A stretch of DNA of 64,000 nucleotides from assembly GCA_025041195.1 (NCBI GenBank), contig JAKCFM010000003.1, positions 62,001 to 126,000 on the forward strand. The letters are read 5' to 3'. The notes under the pieces were generated by a model. That model was not told the DNA's origin. It ran no database searches and saw nothing but the letters and a program-made list of their open reading frames with translations. Both the position numbers and the translations under genes were made by a program. Origin of the DNA: Halobacteriales archaeon YIM A00013. Lineage in GTDB: Archaea > Halobacteriota > Halobacteria > Halobacteriales > Haloarculaceae. Positions within the stretch are counted from its first letter, which is position 1, and each line of letters begins with the position of its first letter. Positions 27,998 to 37,558 of the stretch are shown one piece after another.

Positions 27998-29146
27998 ATG
28001 GCTGATATTACCATTCTTCCAGGAGTCAATGACACACAAAGTGAACTGAAGCAGGCACTGATCGTATGCGTCTACCTATTCATTGCTGCACCAATCGTAC
28101 TCATTGGAGGACTGTTCGTACTATTCATCTCACCCATCATCGTGCCGTTGCTCATCGGATTCAATGTCCGAGGTACGCACGACCGCCTGATGGGAGTCAA
28201 AGGCATTGATGATCGTCGACTCCGATCAGCACTGATCGGTGGGGGATATGCGTTTATGATAATGATCATTACATTTGGAGCACTGGGAGCAGTAACCCCG
28301 GAAGAAGAATCATCAACCACAGGTGGAACACCAACACCCAGTAATCCATCTGCTGATAATTCGCCCACAGCAACAACACTAGACGGGACAGACAGTCCGA
28401 TAAAAGGAGGTACAGCCTATCAGGTGACGGTCTCAAAAGTAGTAGATGGAGACACCATCAATGTAACATTCGAAAACGGATCTGTCGAAACAGTTCGATT
28501 CCTAGGCATCGATACTCCTGAGACGGTGGCTAGCAATGAAAATACACAGGAATTTGACGTACCAGACACCTCCCATGGTCGTAATTTCCTCTTGCAGTGG
28601 GGCAGCAAATCAGAGACTCGTGTAAAGGACGCTATTGGGAATAAGACAGTAAGAATAGTCGTTGATCCACAGTCTGACACCAGAGGCTCACATGGCCGCC
28701 TCTTGGCCTATGTGTACACAGACGGATCAAATCTCAATCAGCAACTAATCAAACAAGGACTTGCACGTCGGTATGACGATTCATCCTACACTCTAAAGAA
28801 AAAATTTGGTGAAAAGGAAACATCTGCGCAAGATGCAAATCGGCGAGTGTGGTCGTACACTGCTCCGAAGACAGATACACCAACGGATACACCCACATCC
28901 ACTCCTGAACCCGTAACCCCAACGTCAACGCCCGAGCCTGATACTCCAACACCAACTCCAGAGCCAGACACACCAACTCCTACGCCAACACCTGAAGAAG
29001 ATACCCCACGGAATCCGGATGGCGATCTCGACTGTAGTGACTTCGATTCACACCAAGAGGCACAGGAGTTCTTTGAGGCTAATAATCCATCCGAAGATCC
29101 ACATCGACTCGATGGAGATAATGACGGTTTGGCGTGTGAGCCGTAG
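27998..29146 (+). CDS. Membrane-anchored thermonuclease (SNase) with excalibur domain
   Basis: Two N-terminal membrane helices (ALIVCVYLFIAAPIVLIGGL and YAFMIMIITFGALGA) precede a Thr/Ser/Pro stalk. The staphylococcal nuclease domain at about residues 140-285 shows VVDGDTINV, RFLGIDTPET and RGSHGRLLAYVY. A proline-threonine linker built of TPTPEPDTP-like repeats follows, then a calcium-binding excalibur motif, LDGDNDGLACE, at the C-terminus. It should cut DNA or RNA outside the membrane with calcium. Another SNase gene lies at 29903, so extracellular nucleic acid breakdown is a theme here. Confidence 0.88.
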   Translation: MADITILPGVNDTQSELKQALIVCVYLFIAAPIVLIGGLFVLFISPIIVPLLIGFNVRGTHDRLMGVKGIDDRRLRSALIGGGYAFMIMIITFGALGAVTPEEESSTTGGTPTPSNPSADNSPTATTLDGTDSPIKGGTAYQVTVSKVVDGDTINVTFENGSVETVRFLGIDTPETVASNENTQEFDVPDTSHGRNFLLQWGSKSETRVKDAIGNKTVRIVVDPQSDTRGSHGRLLAYVYTDGSNLNQQLIKQGLARRYDDSSYTLKKKFGEKETSAQDANRRVWSYTAPKTDTPTDTPTSTPEPVTPTSTPEPDTPTPTPEPDTPTPTPTPEEDTPRNPDGDLDCSDFDSHQEAQEFFEANNPSEDPHRLDGDNDGLACEP

Positions 29147-29175
29147 ATGGATTCCTACATTTACTAGCTAAGTCG

Positions 29176-29712
29176 TTAATCGACTCGCAAACAAGCAGGA
29201 ACCTCTGAAGAGCGCTTAATCAGCTGCTCGATGTGTGATTGCAAAGGAGGGGGTGCTCCATCCAAGGCACCCTTAATTCGTACCCATCTCGCAATTCCTA
29301 GGTCACCTGGGTCTGCTGCATCCATCAGCATTTGTGAGAGAACCATTGGATGACTTCCCTCTGTAGCTGGCGAAAACGCAAGAACACACACGTCTGAGGG
29401 ATCTGGAGCGTTAATGCTCACAACGTCATTCGAGCGTGAGACCCTAAGCTTGACAAGTGACTCTTCGAATCCCTTGGTTGGCTCCCCAATCGATTCAACG
29501 GCGTGGTCGGAGCATCGAGCAGCATCGCTGACCCAGCCATCGGGCCACTCCTCAAGACGAAGTTGTGGATGGTCGATCAGACGAATCACTTCGACTAACA
29601 CTTCATCCTTGGATATTGTTTTTGGACGATCGTGATAGTCACAAGCTATATCCTCCTCAAAGGACAGCGCATGCAGCTCTTCAGAGATACTTTGGCGGAT
29701 AGGATCCGACAT
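29176..29712 (-). CDS. Hypothetical acidic protein (178 aa)
   Basis: MSDPIRQSISEELHALSFEEDIACDYH opens a soluble protein without recognised motifs. ISKDEVLVEVIRLIDHPQLRLEEWPDGW and SVNAPD-like strands suggest a mixed alpha/beta fold. I prefer Met at 29712 to the frame start at 29748. It converges with the thermonuclease gene and is divergent from the next nuclease. Function unknown. Confidence 0.55.
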   Translation of the reverse strand: MSDPIRQSISEELHALSFEEDIACDYHDRPKTISKDEVLVEVIRLIDHPQLRLEEWPDGWVSDAARCSDHAVESIGEPTKGFEESLVKLRVSRSNDVVSINAPDPSDVCVLAFSPATEGSHPMVLSQMLMDAADPGDLGIARWVRIKGALDGAPPPLQSHIEQLIKRSSEVPACLRVD

Positions 29713-29902
29713 ATTCTGGTTAACTTCAGGTTGTAAGTTAAATCCCAAGGTAGCCTGTCGAAATTTGATAGATTACTCACGAGAGCACGGCGCCCAATCG
29801 TGAAATGGTCGCTCCCGGAATTTTCTTGAAAATGCCCCCTGCAGACCAGTTCCACACAGTACCGACAATACTAGCCAATAACTCTATATTATTCTAATAG
29901 AA

Positions 29903-30814
29903 ATGATTAAAATAATAGGTTCTAAAAGAAGTATTGTGATGCGTTTAGGAACTATAGTCGGAATTGTAGCAGTAATTCTCGTTAGCGTTGCCGTGCCAGC
30001 AACAGCACCTACGACAACCGATACGATCTCAGCAACCGTGACGGAGGTTGTTGACGGGGACACAGTTGATATTGAGTATACAAACGGTACAGCCGACACT
30101 GTGCGGCTGTTGGGTGTTGACACACCAGAGGTCTTTGGATCAAACGATCCAACTGAGTTTGAGGGAGTTCCTGATACCCCAGCTGGAGAGGCATGTCTGG
30201 CAGATGCGGGAGATGCCGCAAGCTCATATATGAAATCCGAGTTATCTGTCGGAGAGCAAATTTCACTAGAATTGGACCCAGAAAGCGATGGTCGGGGTGA
30301 CTACGGTCGGTTGCTAGCCTATATCCATGATGATGGACAGAATCTCAATTACAATCTCGTCGACACCGGCCAAGCGCGCGTGTACGACAGTCAATTCAGT
30401 CTTAGCGATAGTTTCTATGCCGCTGAATCTGACGCCCAAGCAGCCGAACGAGGGCTTTGGCACTGCCGGGACACAGGAAATAGTGGAAGTCTGTCGATCA
30501 CTGAGATCCATGCTGACGCGGCTGGCAATGACAACTACAACTTAAACGATGAATACGTAGTCTTCACGAATTCAGGCTCTGAGACGATTGATCTGTCTGG
30601 ATGGGGTGTGTCAGATGCAGCTGGACATACGTATAGCTTCCCGAGTGATGCCTCGATCGCGCCAGGATCAACCGTAACGCTCCACACAGGAAGCGGATCG
30701 GACACCTCCAGTGATCGCTACTGGGGAGCTACTGGTGCCATATGGAACAATGGCGGAGATACCGTGACGGTGAGGGATAGCTCAGGAACAGTCGTCGCGA
30801 CAAAATCCTATTAA
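29903..30814 (+). CDS. Secreted thermonuclease (SNase) with C-terminal lamin-tail domain
   Basis: A hydrophobic signal (GTIVGIVAVILVSVAVPATA) is followed by an SNase domain: VVDGDTVDI, RLLGVDTPEV and RGDYGRLLAYIHDDG. The C-terminal 110 residues form a lamin-tail (LTD) domain: LSITEIHADAAG, EYVVFTNSGSETIDLSGW and VTLHTGSGSD. An almost parallel LTD ends the metallo-beta-lactamase at 34112-35485. A start at 29939 (MRLGTIVG) would also give a signal peptide. LTD domains bind DNA or anchor nucleases at the surface. Confidence 0.87.
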   Translation: MIKIIGSKRSIVMRLGTIVGIVAVILVSVAVPATAPTTTDTISATVTEVVDGDTVDIEYTNGTADTVRLLGVDTPEVFGSNDPTEFEGVPDTPAGEACLADAGDAASSYMKSELSVGEQISLELDPESDGRGDYGRLLAYIHDDGQNLNYNLVDTGQARVYDSQFSLSDSFYAAESDAQAAERGLWHCRDTGNSGSLSITEIHADAAGNDNYNLNDEYVVFTNSGSETIDLSGWGVSDAAGHTYSFPSDASIAPGSTVTLHTGSGSDTSSDRYWGATGAIWNNGGDTVTVRDSSGTVVATKSY

Positions 30815-30919
30815 GCAAAATTCGCATACTTTTCAGGAGCCAAATCATATAGAGTCAGAAGATTTCTTGCATCCAGCAAATTGCGTGGCAACTTGCTGAA
30901 TCTCGAGGGGCCCTGCCTG

Positions 30920-31055
30920 TATCCATCGGGAGTTAGGTACGAAGATCCCTTCCTCAAGGAGTCGTTCGAAAGACCTCTGGTCTTTCGTGATGACGAGAGA
31001 GCTTTGCTCTCTCGGACCACGACCGGAGGGAGTGAGTAGGTCGGAGGAGTTCACA
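30920..31055. repeat. IS200/IS605-like 3' end remnant with two tandem perfect hairpins
   Basis: AAGATCCCTTCCTCAAGGAG and GTGAGTAGGTCGG with AGTTCAC also occur, in the same order, at 39112-39180. Between them lie two perfect 9-bp hairpins: CGAAAGACC/GGTCTTTCG (30967-30975 and 30979-30987, loop TCT) and CGAGAGAGC/GCTCTCTCG (30994-31002 and 31006-31014, loop TTT). I recall similar sequences at the ends of haloarchaeal tnpB elements, where a guide-like RNA is made. No tnpB gene is left here. The rest of 30815-31207 has no gene. Confidence 0.5.
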
Positions 31056-31207
31056 ACTACGAAATTCAGCGAATTACCCTGCGAAGTCGCTGTGAACTGA
31101 CGCAAGGATTTGAATTCACCAATGTGAGTTGTCAAGCAAAAACCTTGTTCGAAACAGTGTGTTCATAGGAACGTGCTCTCTAGATCAAAAAATTAGCTTG
31201 AGAGATA

Positions 31208-31525
31208 TTAGCTGTTCGTCTCAGCGACCACAACCACGCTCACTTGCCCAGAGAAGACATCGTCCGGACCGGGGTGCCCTTCCAAGTTGGCGAAATCAGC
31301 GCTTACTTTGACTGTTGCCGATTTTTCCCTCGTATCATCAATTCTCGTATCAGCCATCACTTTGTTAATTGTGTATGTTTCTCCTCCATCGTAGTAGAGT
31401 TCAAATCCAGTAAGCGCAGCGAAGATATCATCTTCATTGATATATCCATCAAATTCGACCTCTTTGACATCTTCGTACTTTTCCTTTTTCGCATGAATCT
31501 CGAACTGTCTCCGTTCTATTTCCAT
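31208..31525 (-). CDS. Hypothetical protein (105 aa)
   Basis: MEIERRQFEIHAKKEKYEDVKEVEF opens a small protein with alternating strands (GYINEDDIFAALTGFELYYDGGET, SATVKVSADFANLEG, FSGQVSVVVVAETNS). It looks like a compact beta fold. An AT-rich promoter-like stretch lies upstream (31540-31575). No family recognised. The gap from 31526 to 31830 shows no other gene. Confidence 0.55.
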   Translation of the reverse strand: MEIERRQFEIHAKKEKYEDVKEVEFDGYINEDDIFAALTGFELYYDGGETYTINKVMADTRIDDTREKSATVKVSADFANLEGHPGPDDVFSGQVSVVVVAETNS

Positions 31526-31830
31526 TGCCATCGTACTACATATGAATAAAATAAATATTAATATAATATATTATCGACTATTGTCAACGAATGCGAAGCT
31601 TGTCAGGAGTATCCTTAGCTCTCTAAGTCAGGATCAATGGAGAAAACAAGGAGATCGAACCAGGAAACGGTGATTCGCATGACGATGGGGATACCCCCAG
31701 AACTCCGTCTATATCTCCATCTTATCGCCAGAATCACCTAACTGAAATGTTCCAGTCGAATCCAAACTTCAACACTGTCAGTGAGTTCAACCCGATCTCA
31801 TTAGTGTTCTGTATGATGTACGTACTTGGA

Positions 31831-32130
31831 TTATTCTGATTGTGGCTCAAATTCATCAATAAATTCATTCACTTCTTCAACCGTCCAATCAGGCTTGAGC
31901 GTGAACCAAAGAGTACCCCGAAATTGTTCCATAATAAGGGGCGAATCATCGTCTTCGGATAGTTTTCGAATCCCGATCGCAAGGGGAACACCGGGCTCAG
32001 TGCTCTTGATATCCATTCTTTTTGCCAATTCAGTACCTGACCACCTCTGTGGTAAAAATGTACCAGTCGCAAGCATTGCACGCATTGCCTGAGTGCAAAC
32101 CTTCCGTTCTACTTTGGTGTATTTCACCAT
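31831..32130 (-). CDS. Hypothetical protein (99 aa)
   Basis: VERKVCTQAMRAMLATGTFLPQRWSGTELAKRMDI suggests a helical, possibly DNA-binding N-terminus. The C-terminal half, LWFTLKPDWTVEEVNEFIDEFEPQ, is acidic. I chose Met 32130 over the longer frame. It is divergent from the winged-helix gene at 32239. Function unknown. Confidence 0.5.
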   Translation of the reverse strand: MVKYTKVERKVCTQAMRAMLATGTFLPQRWSGTELAKRMDIKSTEPGVPLAIGIRKLSEDDDSPLIMEQFRGTLWFTLKPDWTVEEVNEFIDEFEPQSE

Positions 32131-32238
32131 CCGTATTAGTTTCAAAAGACCATATACTTATAAACCCTTTAGATTGAGGTCAGTTAGTTACTCGGATCAA
32201 GGCCAAGAGTTTATATTCAAAGGGGATGACATGGTAAT

Positions 32239-32742
32239 ATGGCCCAGCGAAAATACCAAAGTCACATGGACCGGCTCGCAGAGATTGAAGCCGAATTAGG
32301 AGCGAGCGACAGTAGTGACGAAATGAATTTTGAAGAGGCGATGAAAGAAGTAGCGCAAGGGGCAGATCCTATCCCTGAAGAAGAAGAGCAATTTCTCATT
32401 GAGGGAGTTGAGGACCTTCCTGCCATTGAGCTCATGACGCCCCCTGCCAGAGCGAAGATTCTCACCAGTCTAGTTGGCGTTCAGGGACTGCGGACAGCTT
32501 CTGAGGTAGCCGATCTGGCTGAAATAGACATTACAACATTCTATGATCACAAAGATCTGCTAATGGAGTACGAGATTCTTGAGTCCCCGCGTCGAATCGG
32601 AAACTCAGATATGTACCACCTCAATCCAGATTCTGAACTCGTCAATGCATTCAAAAAATTCGTCCAGACGGCTGGAGTGACGCACAGCCAAACTGTCGCG
32701 CCAAAACGACTGTCCGGGCAAGAAGACGACAACATCGAGTGA
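32239..32742 (+). CDS. Winged-helix transcription regulator (167 aa)
   Basis: An acidic N-terminal 60 residues precede a winged helix: PPARAKILTSLVGVQGLRTASEVADLAEI, TTFYDHKDLLMEYEILESPRR and SDMYHLNPDSELVNAFKKF. The layout (acidic N-terminus, then HTH, then wing) is the same as in the protein at 45899-46336, and both are typical haloarchaeal regulators. Transcription is toward the lipoprotein gene. Target unknown. Confidence 0.75.
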   Translation: MAQRKYQSHMDRLAEIEAELGASDSSDEMNFEEAMKEVAQGADPIPEEEEQFLIEGVEDLPAIELMTPPARAKILTSLVGVQGLRTASEVADLAEIDITTFYDHKDLLMEYEILESPRRIGNSDMYHLNPDSELVNAFKKFVQTAGVTHSQTVAPKRLSGQEDDNIE

Positions 32743-32902
32743 ACGGCTCAGCATTGGTCCTATTGACTGCTATATTGAGCCCATCATCTATGAGCAGTGA
32801 ATCATTTCTGTATCAAGACATCATGAAACCACACTTGATAATGTCAAAATACATCTTGCGCTTAGGATAGACTGAATATCACTGTCTAGAAAAGCGAAAC
32901 AC

Positions 32903-33817
32903 ATGAAACGCAGAACGCTGCTCGGTGTGATCGGTCTCAGCATCGGCCCAATCACGGGATGTCTCTCACAAGTAGAATCCAGTGAGAAGACATCCAGCAA
33001 ATCCTCAGTTACCAACCAACCATCATCACCCACGGAAACGACCACGTCCGGCAGAGAACACGTCCCGGAAGATGAATCAATTCGTAAGAGCCTCGGAAAC
33101 GGAATGCTCACCGACGGTGAATCCCGAAAACCACACGGTATCGTCCTCACGAATTCGACCGCCGATATCCAGACTAGCAGACTCACCATCCGAAAACCTG
33201 ACAATTCGGTAGTTCACAACAAAATCTACGAACTAGGACCGGAAGCGGAGATTGTCGTCTCGCTAACTGATCCTCTGAGATACTCGATAACAGCAAATCT
33301 TTACGGGGCTGACGTGTCCGAGACTATCGAAATCGCACTAGAGCGTTTTGACTGTAACAGTTCGTCGGCAACGTTTGACATCGTGGCGGATAACCGAATT
33401 GAGGTCAGGGGGATAACCACAGCGATGCTCTGTGCGGTCCTCCAATCCGAGTACATCAACGCGGGAAAGGAACACTCGCAGTCTCTCGGGGAGGGTTCTT
33501 CCCCCAACATTGGCTGGAAGCCACACCACGTGACGATTACGAATCCAACAGACGATACGTGGACAGTCCGCTTGTTGATCGAACGTAATGGAACGATTCT
33601 CCTTGACGGCATCTACACACTAGAATCGAAAGCTACAGCCGAGGTAACGCTCACCGAGAGGGGCGACTACCAGGGAACTGTGTCCGTTCCGATCAGTGGT
33701 ACTACCGAGATATTCGAACCCGATTCGTTTGATTGTAACGGTGCTTCGACAAATGCAACGATCGCGTCAGATGGCAAATTAGATGTGGAAATGATAACGA
33801 CAGATATCGACTGTTAG
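32903..33817 (+). CDS. Tat-type lipoprotein with two repeated domains (304 aa)
   Basis: MKRRTLLGVIGLSIGPITGC combines a twin-arginine signal with a lipobox, so it should be exported folded and lipid-anchored. A Ser/Thr-rich spacer follows. Then two similar units of about 100 residues appear: VLTNSTADIQTSRLTI to IEVRGITTAMLC, and VTITNPTDDTWTVRLLI to LDVEMITTDIDC, each with an immunoglobulin-like strand pattern and an FDCN segment. Role unknown; the repeats suggest binding. Confidence 0.75.
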   Translation: MKRRTLLGVIGLSIGPITGCLSQVESSEKTSSKSSVTNQPSSPTETTTSGREHVPEDESIRKSLGNGMLTDGESRKPHGIVLTNSTADIQTSRLTIRKPDNSVVHNKIYELGPEAEIVVSLTDPLRYSITANLYGADVSETIEIALERFDCNSSSATFDIVADNRIEVRGITTAMLCAVLQSEYINAGKEHSQSLGEGSSPNIGWKPHHVTITNPTDDTWTVRLLIERNGTILLDGIYTLESKATAEVTLTERGDYQGTVSVPISGTTEIFEPDSFDCNGASTNATIASDGKLDVEMITTDIDC

Positions 33818-34111
33818 AACGATCGCAACGAAATACCGGCTAGAAAAATGTACAAACGCTCTTGGGGTATCCTATTTTCTTTGTTCAGAACAACCACTCA
33901 AACGGAGATTATGTTGTTCGTGTCATGCGAAAGTACGTGCTATTCTCCCTCCCATCACTGTGTACTTCGATATCGTACAGAATCCCACTCTCGATATTAC
34001 AATGATGTTATTAATAGTTTCATTAATCCAATGTAACGATACCTTTTGATTGGTTGCCTATCGATTTTCATCGCCATTATTATGCCCACTGAATTGATTG
34101 AAAGGAATAGG
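33818..34111. other. Intergenic region
   Basis: A short plus-strand frame at 33848-34036 has no family features. Nothing else is seen before the lipoprotein start at 34112. Confidence 0.35.
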
Positions 34112-35485
34112 ATGAAAAGACAGCAGCTTCTCGCACTTACGCTCGTTCTCTTTCTCGTACTCGCGGGCTGTACGAACGGTTCTTTAGATTCATCTTCACC
34201 CTCCCCAAACCAACCGTCATCTCCAGATAGTCTCTCAATTCATTACATTAATACCGGATTGGGGACCAGTACTCTCATCGAGGGGGCAAACGAGACGATT
34301 CTGATCGATTCAGGAGATTGGCAGGACGATGGGGAACATGTCCTCAATTATCTTCAGGCGAACGACATAAATCGGATCGATCATCTGGTGTCGACGCATC
34401 CAGATGCGGATCATATCGGTGGACAGGCCACAATCATCGAGTACTTCGAGAACGAAGCTAATGGTATCGGCGCAGTGTACGATCCAGGGATTACAGCGAC
34501 GACACAAACGTACGAACGCTATCTTGATGCGATCGAGCAATATGATATCCAACTGTACGAAACCCGGGCTGGCGATGAACTTCCCTTCGACGGCGCTGAG
34601 GTGCAAGTCCTTAGCCCACCCGAGCCGTATCTCGCCAACGAGGATCCCAATGAAAATAGCATCGTCCTCCAGGTTACCCACGGCAACGCTGGATTGCTCT
34701 TCCCAGGAGATGTGGCTGACGCCGGCGAAGAATATCTTGTGGACGAATACGGGGCTACGATGAATGTTTCCACCCTACTAGCTGCCCATCACGGGAGCCG
34801 ATCAAGCTCGAGTGACGCAGTACTTGATACGACAACACCAGCTGTCACCGTTATCTCCAGTCCATATGACTCTCAGTATGGACATCCACACGATGAAGTG
34901 TTAAATCGACTGGCAACACGTGACATTCCAGCGTATTGGACGGGGACACATGGGGATATAGTCATGTACAGCAATAAATCCGCGATGACCATCGCCACCC
35001 AGCGGGAGGCTCCAACGGATCCAATGCGCCTTCGAGACGGCGAACCAGTTGAGCCAGAGATGGATGATCCAGTTAAAAACCGCACAGTTATTACACTCTC
35101 AGCAGACGAGAAGAATCCACCAGATAGCGAAACTCAAACCGAAGCTGAACCCGGGGAACTATCAATATCAGAAATCAACGCCGATGCAGAGGGTGACGAC
35201 CGAGAAAACTTGAACGGCGAGTTCATTACCTTTGAGAACACGGGCACCGAACCGCTTGATCTCTCTGAGTGGACAGTAGCCGACGCTGCCGGTGCGACAT
35301 ATATATTCCCAGACGGAACCATACTTGATTCGAACCAAGAGCTGACTTTGCACACCGGTAGCGGCTCAAACTCTCCAACCGACCAATATTGGGGCTCAAA
35401 CCAGCCGGTGTGGAACAACGCCGGTGATACCGTAATCGTACGAGATTCAACAGGGACAATGATTCTTGAGGAAAATTACTCATGA
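34112..35485 (+). CDS. ComEC/Rec2-type metallo-beta-lactamase lipoprotein with lamin-tail domain
   Basis: The start at 34112 gives MKRQQLLALTLVLFLVLAGC, a lipoprotein signal with lipobox. The metallo-hydrolase domain shows STHPDADHIGGQ (HxDxDH zinc motif), LLFPGDVADAG and LLAAHHGSRSS, as in the beta-lactamase-like part of ComEC. The C-terminal lamin-tail (ELSISEINADAEGDD, EFITFENTGTEPLDLSEW, LTLHTGSGSN) parallels that of the nuclease at 29903. It would be anchored outside the cell and probably hydrolyses nucleic acid. The stop overlaps a DUF3006 gene by four bases. Confidence 0.88.
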   Translation: MKRQQLLALTLVLFLVLAGCTNGSLDSSSPSPNQPSSPDSLSIHYINTGLGTSTLIEGANETILIDSGDWQDDGEHVLNYLQANDINRIDHLVSTHPDADHIGGQATIIEYFENEANGIGAVYDPGITATTQTYERYLDAIEQYDIQLYETRAGDELPFDGAEVQVLSPPEPYLANEDPNENSIVLQVTHGNAGLLFPGDVADAGEEYLVDEYGATMNVSTLLAAHHGSRSSSSDAVLDTTTPAVTVISSPYDSQYGHPHDEVLNRLATRDIPAYWTGTHGDIVMYSNKSAMTIATQREAPTDPMRLRDGEPVEPEMDDPVKNRTVITLSADEKNPPDSETQTEAEPGELSISEINADAEGDDRENLNGEFITFENTGTEPLDLSEWTVADAAGATYIFPDGTILDSNQELTLHTGSGSNSPTDQYWGSNQPVWNNAGDTVIVRDSTGTMILEENYS

Positions 35486-35778
35486 CACAACTCGACGATG
35501 GTACATACACAGCAGTGATCGATCGTTTCGAAGCCGACCAGGCTGTCCTACTCGTTGAGAACGAAGAGGATTCGCCCCATGTCGAACTCGTTGTTGATCG
35601 AGGTATGCTACCAGAAGCAGGCAAGCACGTTGATGCTGTGCTCACGGTTGAGCTCAAAGCGGGGGAGCTACACGACACGATATATGAGGAGGTAGAAACG
35701 GAAAAGCGAACCAAACAGGTCCGTGACCGATTTTCCAAACTTTCCGAGCGTCTTTCTGATGAAGAAGACGTAGATTAA
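35482..35778 (+). CDS. DUF3006 domain protein
   Basis: DGTYTAVIDRFEADQAVLLVE and VDRGMLPEAGKHVDAVLTVEL are the DUF3006 pattern: a small beta barrel often encoded right after ComEC-like metallo-hydrolases. The ATGA overlap with the preceding gene suggests coupled translation. The C-terminal third is a charged helix. It is probably a partner of the hydrolase; the role is not established. Confidence 0.8.
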   Translation: MTQLDDGTYTAVIDRFEADQAVLLVENEEDSPHVELVVDRGMLPEAGKHVDAVLTVELKAGELHDTIYEEVETEKRTKQVRDRFSKLSERLSDEEDVD

Positions 35779-35894
35779 ATCATACCTGGCTAGGTGACAT
35801 TCAGAGGGAGAATTTATATGGACTTTGCTATTGGCCTCAACGTCTCACTCTAGGAACCAGGACTAGTAGATTCAAATAACGAGGATTATAAGTT

Positions 35895-36248
35895 GTGTCC
35901 GTATCAGTGTTGGACATGGCAACTATAAGCAAAAGACGTATTCAATTGATAGCGAGCTTCCTAGCTATTAATCTTGGTATCCTATCTATAATAATTGCTA
36001 TTTATTCTGTTATAGAGAATATATTCAACCAAATCCTTATTATCTTGATTCTATTAATACTAGGGATGTTTATAATCGGGATGGGGGCGCACTTATTCAG
36101 AGATGCTTTACAACAGTTGCCATTGAAGACTAAACGACGTATTAACCAAATGAACGACGGAGAATTTCAAGACTTTATTCAAGCTCTTGAAGAAGCTGAA
36201 TGGTATGAAGACGTGGAAATATGTAAAAAATATAGAAGATCAAGATGA
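35895..36248 (+). CDS. Small membrane protein (117 aa)
   Basis: Two adjacent hydrophobic helices (LIASFLAINLGILSIIIAIYSV and IFNQILIILILLILGMFIIGMG) are followed by a basic and then acidic cytoplasmic tail (NQMNDGEFQDFIQALEEAEWY). The GTG at 35895 or the ATG at 35916 could start it. The codons are AT-rich. No family recognised. Confidence 0.55.
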   Translation: MSVSVLDMATISKRRIQLIASFLAINLGILSIIIAIYSVIENIFNQILIILILLILGMFIIGMGAHLFRDALQQLPLKTKRRINQMNDGEFQDFIQALEEAEWYEDVEICKKYRRSR

Positions 36249-36314
36249 TATTGTTGACAGTATCAATACGGAAATTGGAACCGAAAGTCATTCGATCTCG
36301 TGTTTAGGGAGATA

Positions 36315-37136
36315 TCAAGCTCTGACATTATGCATCCAATCGTCGAGGGCCTCACGATAGCCGGACTTGTTGGGTTTGGGGAGTGCATCAAGATTATTGA
36401 ACTGTTCGACGATAGCCGCTCGGGCTCGCTCTTCAAGTGGCGAAGTAACTACCGAATCCCCAGCCTCACGCTTGTGGGAAATCAGTTCATCAACAAGCTG
36501 TGGATCGCCACCGTCAACCTCGGTGGCCAACGTTCGGATATCCGCCTCAATATCTTCATATAGAAGGACGTACTTCGCACCGAGGAGCCCTCGATAAACA
36601 TAGAGGAATTTCTTCGGTTGGGGGTCATATCCCTTTGATTTCTCGGGATCCAGGTATTTGTAGTAGTTCGATTTCGCCATTCCAAGATAGGCGTGGGGGA
36701 CGTTCATAGGAAGATACTCTCGAATGAGTGCCTCAAGGGCATCCATCTCTAAGGGAATCCCATTCATCACCGTCGGTGCCTCGAACACCAACTCAATGAC
36801 ATTGTAGTTGGCCTTCGCCAACAAGGATCCGAACTTTTTGAGTTCGTAGCTTCGGAGATCGATTTCGGCGTATTCCTCAAATTCCTCTGTCGTACCATCC
36901 ATGTTGATTGTTATTTCTTCGACCGGTGTTTGGAGATATGCGTATTCTTCTGCTGAAGCAAGATGAACGCCTCGAACATCGATATCACTGTCCGGACTGT
37001 CAAACCCGTACACGTGACTGCCGGTCACAGCATAAAATCGTGGCTGCTGGCGAGTGTCCGTTTGAGCAACAGCTGACTCGATAAATTCACGAATCTCTTC
37101 GTCATTGTACTGCAGATCAAGATTTTCAGTTGGCAT
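36315..37136 (-). CDS. Nucleotidyltransferase-fold protein, RlaP-like (273 aa)
   Basis: GSHVYGFDSPDSDIDVRGV is the catalytic GS and DxD motif of the Pol-beta type family that includes RNA-ligase-associated RlaP proteins. NVIELVFEAPTVMNG, and SNYYKYLDPEKSKGYDPQPKKFLYVYRGLL, match the family's helical C-terminal part. It probably transfers a nucleotide to RNA or protein. No ligase or toxin partner is adjacent. It is transcribed away from the ParA operon. Confidence 0.8.
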   Translation of the reverse strand: MPTENLDLQYNDEEIREFIESAVAQTDTRQQPRFYAVTGSHVYGFDSPDSDIDVRGVHLASAEEYAYLQTPVEEITINMDGTTEEFEEYAEIDLRSYELKKFGSLLAKANYNVIELVFEAPTVMNGIPLEMDALEALIREYLPMNVPHAYLGMAKSNYYKYLDPEKSKGYDPQPKKFLYVYRGLLGAKYVLLYEDIEADIRTLATEVDGGDPQLVDELISHKREAGDSVVTSPLEERARAAIVEQFNNLDALPKPNKSGYREALDDWMHNVRA

Positions 37137-37373
37137 ACATTGATTCTCCTATTATGGTATGCCAAGTATAAATGGTCGGTATCGGACTACAAATATTGAT
37201 GTCCACACAGGCAAAACTAGCAGATAAATATAATATACAATTATAATTCAGTACCCATTTAAACATTTGAAGCACTAATAAAACGTATATTTGCTAATAT
37301 ACAAAATCATTGCAATATATACTCCCATCAACATATAATCACTGCCATGAATGACTCCATCTTTCCATCCCCT

Positions 37374-37433
37374 CAGATATCTGCTTAGATATCTAACTGA
37401 ATATCTACACAGATACGCTCATATCTGTGCGTA
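37374..37433. promoter_or_regulatory. Cluster of palindromes upstream of parA (candidate partition site or operator)
   Basis: The 60 bp hold AGATATCT (37375-37382), the 12-bp palindrome TTAGATATCTAA (37385-37396), a half site GAATATCT, and the inverted pair CACAGATA (37408-37415) and TATCTGTG (37422-37429). They share the core AGATATCT. Such clusters serve as centromeres or autoregulatory sites for ParA systems. The remainder of 37137-37531 is AT-rich without a gene. Confidence 0.55.
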
Positions 37434-37558
37434 TAGCTCTCCAACAAGGGTGGCGTACACATTGACACCATTCATTGAAGCCATATTTATCCTCTTATTG
37501 TAGTGTAGTAACCAACGTCTGACGCAATTATATGTGTGAGCGTACCTATGCGTGTTAC

